A stretch of 37,984 nt of DNA from Vitrella brassicaformis (Eukaryota > Sar > Vitrellaceae). Where the stretch lies: positions 4,717 to 42,700 of the forward strand of contig CDMY01000593.1 in the NCBI GenBank assembly GCA_001179505.1, written 5' to 3'. Below, in pieces: positions 1 to 11,723 of this stretch (position 1 is its first letter; every line of letters starts with the position of its first letter). The position numbers and the translations under genes were made by a program. Below the pieces are notes generated by a model. That model had not been told where the DNA came from. It saw only the letters and a program-made list of their open reading frames with translations, and searched no databases.

Positions 1-826
1 ACCAGCAAGCCGAGCAGAGCGATGCCACACACAACAACCGAATGCACCACTCGCGACATACAGGCTTGTCCGCCTATGCGCCACGAGAGCTCGCTGACGA
101 ATGAATCAATGAATGAATGAATGAAGGGGTGGGTGAGTGAGTGAACGAGTGACAGACAGACAGACAGACAGACAAGCGAGAATAACAGACACGTGCGCTC
201 GCTCAGTGCACGCAGTGGACGTCGGCAAGAGGACAAAGAGAGAAAGAGAAGCAACAAGCAGACTCGCTCAACAAGACCTGCTCTCTCCCAATCAGACAGA
301 CAAACAGGCAGACAGTCAGACACGCACCAGGCTGCTGTGCTGCAAGCCGCCCACCGACTACACTAAAGAAGGCAAGCAACTGACTGACTGACTGAGCTCC
401 CGGATACAAAAAGAGCACTCAATCACTCACACCCAACTCACAGCCGCACAAGGGAGGCAGAAACCGACACAACACACACACAGCTGATCTGACAGCTGAT
501 AATTAGATCTGATTTGCCCTTAGGTCCGCCAACACGGGTCTGCCGCTGCGACTGAAAGGCACGAGAGCCTCCCTCCAAGATGCCTCGCTCCTTCAGGCAC
601 AGATCACCCTCCGATAGCCGCGGTGTCCGGCTGATGCTGTTGCTTGGCGCATGGCTGTCTCGGGCGGCGTCTGGTCTCCACGGCGTCACTGAAGCGAAGG
701 AAGAGGGCCAGACGAGGGAGAGTAGCGGCGAGAGATCAGTCGATCCAAACCCCTCAAACCCAAACCCTGCACATTGTCCAAAACACGGCGGGGGAAGGAG
801 CAGGCCGGGAGGAACGCACGCCCAAA
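1..826. other. 5' flank, no gene recognised
   Basis: This stretch holds simple repeats such as (GACA)n near 150-175 and 290-320, (TGAA)n near 105-125 and a short CA run near 470. No exon with convincing coding character or splice phase was found. The part from about 580 to 826 is free of microsatellites and runs in frame into the first ATG of the next gene, so it may be its 5' UTR. Confidence 0.5.
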
Positions 827-1490
827 ATGGCTGTGGAGCATCTGGCCCTGCGCGTCATTCATGGCATCAATGTGGCTGGTGAGTGCCGTAGGGTAAGCGA
901 GGAGTGAACGCAGGGCGAACTCAGGGCACAGAAGATGGTGGCCATTCATTGTCTTGCTGTCAGCTGCCGGCTTCTTTGGCCTCAGTGCACTATTTGCTCC
1001 GAAGTTCGCTGCAACGTACGCTACGCGCATCCGCAGATCTACGCGCCCACACTCACAACACCATCCAATGCATGAGCACTGCATGCCCCCTGCTCTGCTT
1101 GTGTGTCTCGTGCAGGCAGCTGTTCTCGGGCAGCATCGCCCCGTCCCATTCGCTGAGTGTGACGGGCGCACTCTGGACGAGCATCTCTCTCGGGTCTGCA
1201 TGCGGCCTCTACAACCCCCTGCCCTTCGCATCGATTCTGCTCATTCAGGTAGGTGGGGCGAGGCTCCAGCTGACCATATGGATGCAGTCTCTCTGTCCTT
1301 GTGTGTGTGTGTGTGTGTGTGTGTTGTGGGCCAGCTGCTGTATAAGGGTCTGTTTGTGGTGTTCCACACCTTGCCCTGGCTGGCCGGTGGCCGCAAAACG
1401 TCCTTTCCCGCCATCATGTCGGCTGTGTTTATGTTTTGGATCGTTGTGAACCCCTTCATCATCCCCTGGGGCTACCTGTTCGCTATTTGA
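827..1490 (+). CDS. small four-helix integral membrane protein (130 aa)
   Basis: Four exons, 827-878, 964-1015, 1116-1248 and 1335-1490, join with consistent phases (1, 2, 0) into 130 residues. The start is the first in-frame ATG. Hydrophobic segments sit at about residues 18-35, 50-66, 72-97 and 104-130, joined by short loops and ending in PWGYLFAI. There is no signal peptide cleavage motif and no catalytic motif. The pattern of four short helices with an LLYK turn before helix 3 resembles small uncharacterised bacterial membrane proteins that I recall, but I cannot name a family. The third intron has a (TG)n tract just before its acceptor. The gene converges with the methyltransferase gene downstream. 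The exon model is strong; the function is unknown. Confidence 0.75.
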
Positions 1491-1918
1491 CTGACTGCAT
1501 CCGTGTAGGCATCCATCGATTGACATCGTTTAGGTGGTTTGTGTTCTTTTGTTGTAGGAGTTCTTCAAGTACTAATTGTAGGCTCTGAGAGGGTTCACTG
1601 CAATAATAGTCAGTCAGTCGTCTCTACTTACACCCACACATCGCCATCGCCCCACAAGCATCGACCCGCACGTCCACACAGACACAACTTCGGCTATGTA
1701 CACCAACCAGCATGTAGGGCGGGCCATCAAGATTCATTTTGAGGTGCCTCTCGCACATCAGCACATCACATGCACGTGATTGAGGTGCCTCTCGCCCTCA
1801 AGGAAAGGAGGAAAAGGAAAAAAGCAGCACAGTCACTCACTCACCCACTCTCCCCGCCCCGCCGCTTCGCTTAACCAAACACAACTACATCAACACTCAC
1901 TCCACTTGTCACTTCGGT
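1491..1918. other. convergent intergenic spacer
   Basis: This spacer lies between the 3' ends of two converging genes. A 14-base direct repeat, gaggtgcctctcgc, occurs at about 1741 and again about 41 bases later. Nothing else is recognised. Confidence 0.5.
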
Positions 1919-3510
1919 TCAGATTTTTCTGAATCTGCCCCATGCGTGGGGTGCGACCAGCACTGGCATGCCCTTGTCAAACATCGTACGCACTAAATCA
2001 ACCTGGACTAGACCTGCAACCAACGAGCCAACCATCCAACCATCCAGCCAGCCACAGTGCAGACAGAAGAAAACGGTCATGAGTGTGGTCCTGTCGTCCT
2101 GTCGTCCTGTGCTTACGTTCCGACGCTTTGATGATTTGTCTGTGCGTCTGTTGAGACGGCAGCCCTCGCCGATCCGCCGCCACAAAGGGTTCAACTGATC
2201 CAGGACAGACCGAGATGCACCCACGGATGATGGACGGACGTCGCATGCGTCGCCTGGAGGGATGGAAGCTAAGCTGCTTACGGCGTGTTGCAGGTAGTGT
2301 ATCCAGGTGTCTTCCTCCCAATACTCGATGTGCTCGAAGAAGACAAAGGTGCCATTGGGCCGCAACACACGCTCCAACTCTGATACCTGATGCTGACATG
2401 ACACACACCAACAGACACATCGCCTACACATCCACACGTCCAGTCCACCAGTGGGCCAGGGCACCTTGAGGTGTGACACGGAGCACAGCACGTGCAGTGA
2501 CACGACGGCATCGAAGCTTTCGTCAGCATAGCCACTCAGCGACACATTGGATGACAGATGCACACGAGCCGCGGGCACCCCTGCACGCCAAGCCACGCTC
2601 CGTCCGCATTCGTGATCGAGTCGCTTGTGTGTGTATCTGCTCGCTTACCCCTTTCTCGGGCTCGTGCTTGGAATGTGTCCCAGAAGAAACGATTTGGCTC
2701 GATGCCCACGTACTCCTGCCCCCCACACACACATACACAGAGGGGATGCTGCTCTGCTGTCAATCTGTCCATTCGCACCTCGATGGAATCCCATTTGTAG
2801 AAGGGCAAGCTAATGCCCGACCTGCCGATGGCAGTCAGGGACAGACTCTGATTGACAGATCCCATGTGTATGTCTGTGTGGCTCATCGTACCCTGGCCCG
2901 ATCTCCAGCACTCGGCCGTGCAGCTCACCGATCCAATTCTCGACGGCATCTGCACACATACTTGGATGGATCGATGAACGACACCAGTGGACGGACCTGT
3001 GGGGGGCGCTTGCCTATGTGTCTATCTGTGTGAGTACCGGTCTCACCTGGGTGTGTGAAGTTGTGTTTCGCCCTGACCTGCAGCCACGAGAACAGCTGCT
3101 GACTCCGGTGGCCAAACACACCAGGCTCTGCGCGCACACACCAACACAACAGACACGCTGAGGCGCATCCGCGCATGGATCTGGCAGCGCTGCGAGATGG
3201 TGTGTGTGTGTGTGTACCGATTTCGACTGTTCCTCGCAGATAGGCCACCCCTGCCGTCAACACCTGCATATGCATGCTCCACACAGATGCACACACAGCC
3301 AGATCACTCGGCAGAGAGATGCGTCCGATCTTGTGTTGTCACGTCACGTACAGCAGCGATGGCAGACAGGTCCCAGACGCATGCACGTGCCGAACACATC
3401 CCGCAAGGGAACGCTGGAGTCCCGGATCGCCAGCTCGCATGCAGAGACTGCGAGAAGAGAGAGAATTTCGAAGAAAGACAGCGAAGGAAGGCATGGCCGC
3501 CCACGCTCAT
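1919..3510 (-). CDS. METTL7/TMT1-like SAM-dependent methyltransferase (about 278 aa)
   Basis: Ten exons on the minus strand: 3352-3510, 3218-3263, 3047-3127, 2892-2949, 2779-2821, 2649-2715, 2465-2580, 2282-2386, 2117-2194 and 1919-2002. Every junction keeps frame. The class I methyltransferase fold is clear. Motif I is VLEIGPGSGISLPFY, which binds SAM. The acidic end of strand 2 is GIEPNRFF. Strand 4 is SFDAVVSLHVLCSV, and a later motif is RVLRPNGTFVFFEHI. The C-terminal PLWRRIGEGCRLNR matches the METTL7 (TMT1, thiol or alkyl methyltransferase) signature, and the length fits that family. The first exon, starting MSVGGHAFLRCLSSKFS, is rich in Ser and basic residues and lacks acids, so it may be an organelle-targeting peptide. 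The true substrate is not visible. The start could instead be the upstream codon at 3597, which would overlap the divergent neighbour. Confidence 0.88.
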
Positions 3511-3566
3511 CAACGTCGCTCCTCCTGCCACGGCTGATCCTCCCACAATCAGGTGAAGCGGAGGAC
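3511..3566. promoter_or_regulatory. very short head-to-head intergenic region
   Basis: Only 56 bases separate the proposed start codons of the methyltransferase (minus) and the membrane protein (plus). If both starts are right, the promoter must be shared or lie within the first exons. No TATA box or other core element is obvious. Confidence 0.35.
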
Positions 3567-5344
3567 ATGGTCTCGGCGACAAGGCCAGCGGAGTCATTGG
3601 AGTATCGCTCCGAGTCGGAGGCTGAAGGAGATGCCGAAGGCGGCACTGGCGACAAGGATGCGTCGCCTCAGGAGGCTGACATGTGGGGCTTTCTGGTGTT
3701 GCGGATTGGCTGTGTGACCTTTTGGCTGACGGATTACCCTATGAGGCATTTTCTTCTCATTATCGGCCTTGTCCTGATCTATGCAGTCTACTGGTAGTGT
3801 GGCGTTATCTACCTACTTACCTACCTCCCTACCGCCCGGCCCCTGCTTGATGAGGAGGTTTATGGGATTGAGGTCACGGCGTCTGTGACTGCAATACCGC
3901 CGTTGGTGATGCTCTTCGTCGGATTGGGAAGTCTGTTTGCACCGCCTCTCTGGTGCGGCATTCGATGCATCATCTATTTCTCGATCGTCCTCGCCATCGG
4001 CCTCTCCGGACGCCTGTTCGGAGTTGTGGTTATAGTGTGGTTGGACCTCGACGGTCCTGGGCCCTTTGGCGAAGATCTCATCGGGTGGCTCTTTGGCGTA
4101 CTAACGTGGCTGGCTGGTGCGGTTCTTCTGCAGTTCACCCTATTATCCGTGCTTCAGGAGCCGCGGGTTATCCGTGCTTCGCCCAAACCGACAGGTGGAA
4201 GGGATCTTGACGTTAATACCAATCGTCTCTCATGCTGCGGCAGTCGGGCAGACTGGAGACCCTCCGCGATGGCCGAGCTTATAGCCAAGGGTCGGCAAGG
4301 AGAGCCCTTCCTGTATCGCTCGGTGATCAAGCGGTGGTTCAAACGGATAGACTTTCTCACCTTCGTTCGCTTGCACAAACTGCTGGCCATTGTGTGGATG
4401 GTCATTGACTTCCTCACTTCTGTGGCGGTGGGGGTGGCATTGATTGTGTGGGCAGAGAAGTTGAGCGTCAGGTTTTTTCGGGCAATGTCTATTTGTGGCT
4501 CGCCCGAATTCCTCAAGAAAATCTACATCATGAACCGGGCCCCGGAGGGGGGGTGGCCGGATGAGTTCGACGAGAGGTTTCCGGATGAGTGCGCGATGAG
4601 AGTGCCGAAGCCGGAAAATATTTTATCTTTGTGGCTTGAATGAGATCGGCGATTGCGTGATACCCACGGTGGACCGTTTCAATGAAGAAACGCTAGGCTC
4701 CGAGATTGTCGGCTATGTCATCAGTGGCTTAGCGCTAGCCGACATAGCGTCAGTATTCGTTCACTATGCCATCCGCGGCTCTCCATCACTATGCCAACAC
4801 ATCTGGATTGCGGCCTTTGCACTGCTGGAACTGCCCATCTTGGTGCTGACGCTTGTGTGGGCGCCGGGGGCCGTCGATCCCTCACTCATCGCTGTGTCTG
4901 CCTTCTTCACTATTACGACGGTTTCGTGGCGAGTCGGGTCGTTTGCAAGGAAGACATACGTGTGTCGCAGAGATGGATTTTCGATCGATACTAAGGAGGT
5001 GAGAAGAGGGAATGAGGAAGGAAAAACTGGCGGGTTTCACTTGGTTTACTGTGCTTTGTTTTCTGTGTCCCAGGAGGGTGTGGGTGCTCATGAGGAGGCC
5101 GAGGGCGGCGCAGAGTGGTTGGGGATGGAGCCCAGTCAGGACAAGGTATCATGCAACACACACACAGGGACAGACAGGCAGACAGACAGACACACCCACA
5201 CACACATGAACACTCCTCGGTGTGGTTGTCTCGTGCGGTGTTCAGGGCTATTCGGTCGTCCCCGCCCCAGGCGCGTCGCAGCCGGCATTCCAACACCCAC
5301 TCCCACTCCCGCCTGCACACACACATCACGACGCCGTCATGTGA
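3567..5344 (+). CDS. multi-pass membrane protein, joints uncertain
   Basis: The first ATG opens a 40-residue acidic leader (EGDAEGGTGDKDASPQEADM) followed by a helix pair around LRIGCVTFWLT and HFLLIIGLVLIYAV. The frame reaches a stop at 3795-3797, then reopens and runs to 4643 with at least five more hydrophobic segments. An intron such as 3786-3854 would remove the stop, but its donor is weak. A second break sits at 4553-4643. A 58-nt intron, 4553-4610, restores the frame and joins to NEIGDCVIPTVDRF; a sequencing frameshift or two separate genes are alternatives. The last three exons are firm: ending at 4998, then 5074-5145 and 5246-5344, closing with a Pro/His-rich tail. The family is not recognised. 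A membrane protein is certain; a single gene is probable. Confidence 0.55.
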
Positions 5345-5502
5345 CGACGTGATCTGATTGTTGCCGATCGCGCACACACACGCACACACGCACTGGTTGA
5401 TGGAGAGCAATTAATATTCACGGTGGGGTCTCTGTCATGGATAGCTGGCCAGTCGTTGCTTGCTTGATGGTCTGCAAGCGCCGCTTGTTGTATGGTGCTG
5501 CG

Positions 5503-5538
<36 letters not shown>

Positions 5539-5900
5539 TGTGTCTGTGTGTGTGTGTGTGTGTCTGTTAGTCTCTCTCTGTGTGTGTGTGTGTGTCTATG
5601 TGTGTGTGTTTGTGTGTGTGTGTGTATTGTGCATTGAGACAGCCGGCCTGCCTGCCCAGCTGCTGCTGTTGACGTGACTAAATGTTAATGTACCATTCCT
5701 TGAGTCCTCGGAGATCACGGCCACACCGACGCACACACACGCACACACGGACACACAGAATAAGTACACACATGACACCTGTCTGAGCTGAACAGCAGAG
5801 CACACGACAGCAGCCAAACTTGGGCGAACCGTCTTAGCAGACACACACACACGAGCAACCTCTAAGCGATCACGAAGATTTACGAGAGATACGCAAGCTG
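5345..5900. repeat. intergenic region with compound (CT)n(TG)n microsatellite
   Basis: From about 5505 to 5630 the plus strand is a compound (TC)n then (TG)n tract interrupted by tctgttag and tctatg. CA runs follow near 5735-5760 and 5840-5852. Short cysteine-valine reading frames here are translations of the repeat and not genes. Confidence 0.8.
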
Positions 5901-6747
5901 ATGAGTTTCTTCGGCGTCAGCGCCTTGCTTCTCGCCCATGTGGTGCCGTTGCACGGCCTGCAGCTTCCATCTGCAGTGCGGGACCCCATCCACCAGCAGC
6001 ATCAGCACGGGAACGAGCATGGCCGTGAGTGGGAGGCGGCCCTCAACACATCCCATCACGTCCACGACCTGTCGGGCCAGATTGCGGATCTCAGGAGCGA
6101 AATCGAGGCCATCGGTCGGCTCCGCGCGCAGGAGGAATCGTCCTACGAGCACCTGATGAGCAACCTCCGGACGCAGCAACGAGCTTTGGAGAGGATGAAT
6201 GAGACCCATCAGCAGCAGAGGGCCAACCAGGCCGAGAACTGTGACGACGAGCGGCTCGATCTCTGCCACACACTGGGGCTGTATCTGGCCGACAGCACCC
6301 ACGGCGACGACAGGCTGATGGAGCTGACTCGCACCTGTGTCAAGTTTGTGTCCCTGGGGCGGCGGGTGGATGCGGAGAGATCTGCCTCTGCAGCTGCTGC
6401 TGCGGCTGTTGCTGCTGCGAGGGATGGTCCTGTAGCTAATGGGATGGAGGAAACGAAGAGGCAGCTGGAGAGGCTGAAAGAGGAGAAAGGGAGGGAGCTG
6501 CAGAGATACATCGATGAGAAGCAGCAGCAGGTGAGCTGAGATGACTGACACATGAGGAGATGGCATGGATGGATGGATGTGTGTGGGTGTGTGTTGATGA
6601 CTTAAGGTGTCTGCAATGGAGGGCGGGATCCGCCGGCTGCAAAGGCAGGTCTGGAACAACACTGACCAGCTCGCCGCAGATAAGGCCAAGTGCACCCACG
6701 ACGTGCAGCAACAATTCTGCCAACACTATCTCGCTGCGAAAGGGTGA
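5901..6747 (+). CDS. secreted coiled-coil protein (256 aa)
   Basis: Two exons, 5901-6530 and 6607-6747, join in phase 0 and give 256 residues. Residues 1-20 (MSFFGVSALLLAHVVPLHG) form a good signal peptide. A His/Gln-rich stretch follows, then long heptad-like helices (about 45-100 and 175-235) rich in Leu, Glu, Arg and Gln, with an Ala-rich spacer near residue 160. Six cysteines lie in the middle and C-terminal parts, in contexts NCDDERLDLC, TRTC, AKC and QQFC, which would suit an oxidising compartment. There is no transmembrane segment after the signal. The intron (6531-6606) is short and contains ggatggatggatg. The family is not recognised. It is likely a structural or scaffolding protein of the secretory pathway or cell surface. 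Confidence 0.75.
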
Positions 6748-8271
6748 AACACGCACACACGAAGGTCTAGAGAAGAGCTAAAGAGCTCTCTCTCTCTCTC
6801 TCTCTCTGTCTGTGTGTGGTAGGGGTGGGTTAGAGGGGCTGCAGAGGCTCTTTGATGAGCAGTGCAGTGTGCACCAAGACACTGACTGATACACATACAC
6901 ACAACACACCGTTACCACGTAATATATTATGGGATAACGCATTGGTACTAGTGCGTGTCTGTCTTTGTCTTCCTCTGCCATCCCATCCTTCCATGCCCAT
7001 GCACACAGCGAACGGACGGACAGACAGACAGACACCATATGCTCGCATGGATGGATGTCTGTCCGTCCGTCTGTTCGCTGTGTGCATGGGCATGGGAATG
7101 GATGGATTGATCCCGATCGGTGTGTGGTGTGGATGGAAGCCATTGGAAGGATCCCGAATTGCCGTGAGTGGAAAGTCCCATGTGCAGCTGTACGCATGCA
7201 CCCAACCACTGTCTGTCTGTCTGTCTGTCCGTCTGGCCGCTCCCCTGTCTGCCAGCCTGTCTGTCTGTCTGTCTGATTCCATGCATGGCACACATGAACT
7301 AAATATGCACACACTAGCTAATGGAGGGAGGCAGCTAATGAACCGATGAAGAAAACATGCAGCACAGTGTAGGGAGCGAGATGGAGGGGGGAAGGGGGAA
7401 GAGAGAGAGAGAGAGGGAGAGATGGGGAGAGAGAATGGGAGGCACCCAGCAGCCATAGTGACTGACACAAATATAGAAAAAACACCCACGCACCCACCCA
7501 TCACCAGGAACGCGCCCTTCCAATTGTGCAGACAGGCATGTAGCCAGCCTGCCTGCCTGCCTGCCTGTGGCCACGTGTGTATCAATCTTCCCCCTGCCCG
7601 TGTCCTGTCCGTGTGTGTATGTCTTTCTTTCTTTCTGTGCCTCTGTGTGCATATGTGCATCTGAAAAACTGCCTTCTGCTGCACATACACACACATACAC
7701 AGACACTCGCTCAGGGAGGGATGGTCAGTGGAGGGTGGGTTGGTCGGTCGGCTGACACACGACAGACAGACACCAACAGAGGGAAGCCTGCCCGCTGTAA
7801 AACCTGATGGAAGGGGATAGATAGATAAACTACCAATAAATACACGCAGCATGCCATCCGCCCACCAACCCCCCCACCACAGAAAGGTGTACGTGCGCAC
7901 CAACAGGCAGCTTGCTTCACGTACCTCACACACATGACATGCACCACACACGTCCAGACAGACAGACATACACCCACCCCCCTACCCGCCCCCTCACCTC
8001 ACCGCATGGGACGCAAAAAGGCGGAAAGGGCGGGGAGGTCACCCACTGATCCGCTCGCTCTCTCATTTCCTGTGTGCGTATTGTATTCATTGACTGACAG
8101 ATACATACATACCATCAACACACATGCGACAAAGGGCAGCAGAGGCCTCCCCTCCCCTGCCCCTCATCCGAGATCTATCGGTTCACATGAGTGACTCACC
8201 TTCATTCGCTCACTCGCGACCTCCCTCCCCCTCCCCCTCCCCCTCTCTCTGTCTGTGTCTATGTGTGTGTG
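6748..8271. other. microsatellite-rich intergenic region, no gene seen
   Basis: This 1.5 kb holds (CT)n near 6787-6807, (GACA)n and (GTCT)n tracts around 7020-7080 and 7210-7275, a polypurine tract at about 7382-7440, (TGCC)n near 7548-7568 and pyrimidine tracts near 8220-8250. No exon passing both coding-character and splice tests was found on either strand. The inverted repeat at 6991-7095 is listed separately. Confidence 0.6.
6991..7095. repeat. long imperfect inverted repeat (hairpin)
   Basis: The left arm begins ccatgcccatgcacacagcg at 6991. The right arm ends with its reverse complement, cgctgtgtgcatgggcatgg, at 7095. The 23 outer bases pair perfectly. Pairing extends inward through (GACG/GACA) units with one four-base insertion, leaving a loop of about 25 bases. 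Outside the arms the flanks pair weakly (catcccatcctt against gaatggatgg). Confidence 0.8.
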
Positions 8272-11200
8272 TCAGACACACACGCCGCGTATAATCGAGT
8301 CGCCCGGTCCAGTGATCACACAGAGAGATGAGATGTAGTTGAAGACAAAGAAGAGGGTCATGCTGCCGCCGCTGAGGCACCAAAAGCCAAAGTACCCACC
8401 CCACCGCTTCTGCCAGCACCGGGCCATCCCCGCCCCCACGTCGTACCCCTCCACTATGTCGCCCAGATCCCTTTCCTCCTTCCCCTCTCCGCTGCCGTCG
8501 GACTCACCCCTCTCCCTCTCCCTCCCCCCCTTGCTGTCATCGGCTTCTCCACTCTCGTAGAAGTGCATCTGCTGCTTGAGCTTCCACACGGCAAGGTCCC
8601 TCTCTTCGCCAGTGGTGGTGAGCTCGGGGTTGGAGATGGGGGTGGGTGCGGGTGTGGGCGTGTGGGGTCTGTACTTGTACCTGTCGGTGGGGACACACAC
8701 GGACGGGGTGGGGACGCAGTCCAGGTTCCACATGTAGCCGCACAGACACGGGATGCGGTCCGGCAGCACACCCAGGATGAAGTCGCCCAACAGTTCACCT
8801 GATTGATTGCAGGTGACGCATGCATATGGCACCCACAGCACACGATGGGTGGAGTCGAGCTTGCCTTCGTGCAGTGCAGGGATGTCTGTGTGTCTCTCTC
8901 TCTCACCGGCGATCTGTATGAGCCCCTGCATCCATATTGTCCGTGGGCTGAACACGCCCTCAGAGCTGATCGCGAAGGCCCACACCAAGAAAGGGGCCAG
9001 CAGGGCCGCATACGTCTCACCTGCGCACACACATCCCCCCCCCACACACGTGTGACAGGTTGACACGTCCCCCGCCCTCTCTCTCTCTCTGACCAAGGAA
9101 GTGTGCAATGGGCACGGAGTCGTAGAAGATTCTGGCTTCAGGCGTCCGAAGGTGCCTTGACAGCGGCATGCTCCGCACCTCCCTCGCATAACGCTCACGG
9201 AACTCACGGCTCGTCTCGTCCTCTTCCTCCGGCGGGGAACACCCAAACCATGCCCACCCCCTCCCCCGCCCCCGCCCCTTCTGTTGCCCATCTGCCGAGG
9301 CATGCTTGCTCTGTGTGGGCCGCCCGGGGGTCAGCGCGTGCAGCCCCGACCACTCCGGCTCCTCCCTCTCTGGGGCTGCATGCCGCCGGTGTGTGTGTTG
9401 GGTGGTTTGCCGCGGCGGGAAGGGCACCTTGATGGGCGACACCTCTCTCGCCCCTCTCTCGGCGGCTGGCGACGCCATGCGGCCCCTCTTGCGGCGTGAC
9501 GCCTCCGCCATTGCCTCTCGCAACGTGGTCTGGTCCAGCCCACCAGAGAGAGAGAAGTACGCCGCCCCCTCGTCATAGCCTTCGTCGTCACTGGTATCTG
9601 ACTCTGAATCCGGCTCGGGCGGCGGCGGCGTGCCGAGAACCAGCTCCTTGACGACGACCCGCGGCCACACCTGCCCCTCCCTCTCGTCAGCGGCCGGCTG
9701 CATTTCGCTGTCAGAGCAGAAACTCTTGCAGGGCCGCAGACAGCTGGGGGGAGGGGTCACGGTAGCCGGTGTTGGGACGTCCCCCGGGCCGAGAGATCCC
9801 GCATCGGAACCGCCGTGGATTGATGGCGGCGCCTGATCCGCCGACCGCCATAGCACGGGCCGCATCAAGGGGTGCTCTGATAGCAGGGGCGGGTGGGTGA
9901 TGGCCGGCATGTCAGCCTGTTGGGGGGGCAGCGGGGGCTTGGGAAAGGGATCCCTGACACACATATATACACACACACACACACAGAGAGAGAGAAAGGG
10001 AGGGAGAGAGAGGGAGAGGTAATCGTACAAGTGTGTGTCTGGATGGATGGATGGACGTGTGACACCACCGCACCTCAGTCGGATGCTCTGCCGCTGAGCC
10101 AGCGGCTTCGCAACGGGCGCCTGTGCCACGAAGCACCGCTCCCTCAGCTCCTCAGTGTGCGCGAGCGACCGAGTGCCGGTGACGTCGGTGCAGACGGATG
10201 ACCGGTCGTCCGCTTCTTCTGGGGGCGCCTCTGACGCAGCCGCCGGCAGCGGCGTGAGAGAGGGGGGCATCCCACAGATTGTCGGGGAGGGGGGCGTGGA
10301 GGGCAGACTCGCCTCAGGGAAGCTCACCTCCGGTGAAGCCTCACTCGCCGCCAGCTCACACATTTCGGGATACGACCTCGCCCGGGTGGTGCGCCTGGCC
10401 TCTCGCATGGCCCCCTCCCTGGCGTGTGTGCTCGTCACCCGGTTGGCCACCGTCTCATTCCGCCGCCTGACGCTCTCGCGGTTGACCAACGACACGACGT
10501 GGGCGTCATTCACGTGCATCGGCACCCTCGCGAACCGCTCGTCGCAGTCGAGCTGTAGCAGGTCATAGACGGCCCATGAGGAGGTGGAGTCCTCCTGTGA
10601 CGGCGAGCTGCTGTCCCCGACGAGCCCTACTGCGCCGGGGCGGGTGAGATTGGGGGGGCTGGAGGAGCTCAGGGGCCGCGCGGCCATGCGTGCGCTGATG
10701 GGTGTGTCGTCGTGGGATGGGGCGGCAAGGGGGATGGAGAGGGTCACGGGGAGAGAGGGGAGGGAGGGCACAGACGGGGGCGGGGTGGCCATATCCTTCT
10801 GAACATCTGCCTGGACAGCAATGGGGGTCTCGTTGTCGTCATAACCATCACCCTTGTGCACGAAAACCGTCACAAGTTCCTCCGCCACCATAGCCGCCTT
10901 GGGCGAAACCGCCGTGGTGTCGTCCCTCGTCAATGTGTCTGACACGCGTGTGCTCTTGGTCGACATTGGCAATGGCAGCTGCTTGAAGTGCTTGATCTTG
11001 ATCTTGATGCATCCCCCCTCACCATTACCACGAGCGGGGCTGTTGCTGGGCCGCCTGTGGCAGAGCAGTGGCCGTAGGATGCGGTTGCGGATGCACTGGA
11101 TGAGGTCGGCCACGAGTAGGTCTGTCTCCTGGCAGAATTTGTGGAAGCGCAGCTCCATCAACAGAGACACCAGCTCGGCGGCCACGCCCATCCAGGGGTC

Positions 11201-11687
11201 CGTTATGGTACCCTGAGTGAGGCACACACAGTACTGACAGGTGTCCGCTGCTGGCTTGTGTGTCTGACCCACCTGAAGAAATCTCGATGCGACGGCGAAG
11301 TAGGTGACCATGTGCAGGTAGAGCGCATGCCGATACTCCACACGGACAGTCGTCATGCGAAAGGCCGTCTGACACCACACACGCACGCACACACACACAC
11401 ACACCATGCCGTCCTCTCCCTCCCTCTCTCCCGCATCCCCCTCTCCCTCTCTCTCTTTCACGTACGTACCACTCTGGCCATGTAGAAGCAGACCTCCGAC
11501 ACGAGCCACAGGAGCAGCCGCAGCACCAGCTTCCACACATCGGTGAGCAGCAGGGCCTGGTCGGTGACCACGTTCTGCGTGAAGAAGACGAACACCGGCC
11601 AGAGCATCAGGTTCTGCAGAGCCTGGAATCTGAAGCCCGGCGGCGACCACGCCGGGGATATGCAGATCGACCATACTATGAAGCTGA

Positions 11688-11723
<36 letters not shown>

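Noticed and set aside
4636-5352. Separate gene starting at a TTG codon at 4636
   Set aside because: Eukaryotic genes rarely start at TTG; the frame is better explained as a downstream exon of the membrane-protein gene, though not proven.
5492-5677. Plus-strand reading frames rich in CVCVCV or LSLSLS
   Set aside because: They are translations of a (TC)n(TG)n microsatellite.
7020-7275. Regular (GACA)n/(GTCT)n blocks as a CRISPR-like array
   Set aside because: They are tetranucleotide microsatellites without unique spacers, in a eukaryotic context.
6830-7969. 379-residue minus-strand open frame in the repeat-rich interval
   Set aside because: It is built from tetranucleotide and dinucleotide repeats (DRQTDRQ, SLSLS, VCVCV) with no recognisable domain.
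10074-10125. tRNA-like string (minus strand: tggctcagcggcagagcatc)
   Set aside because: No acceptor stem or anticodon arm can be paired around it, and it lies inside a coding exon.
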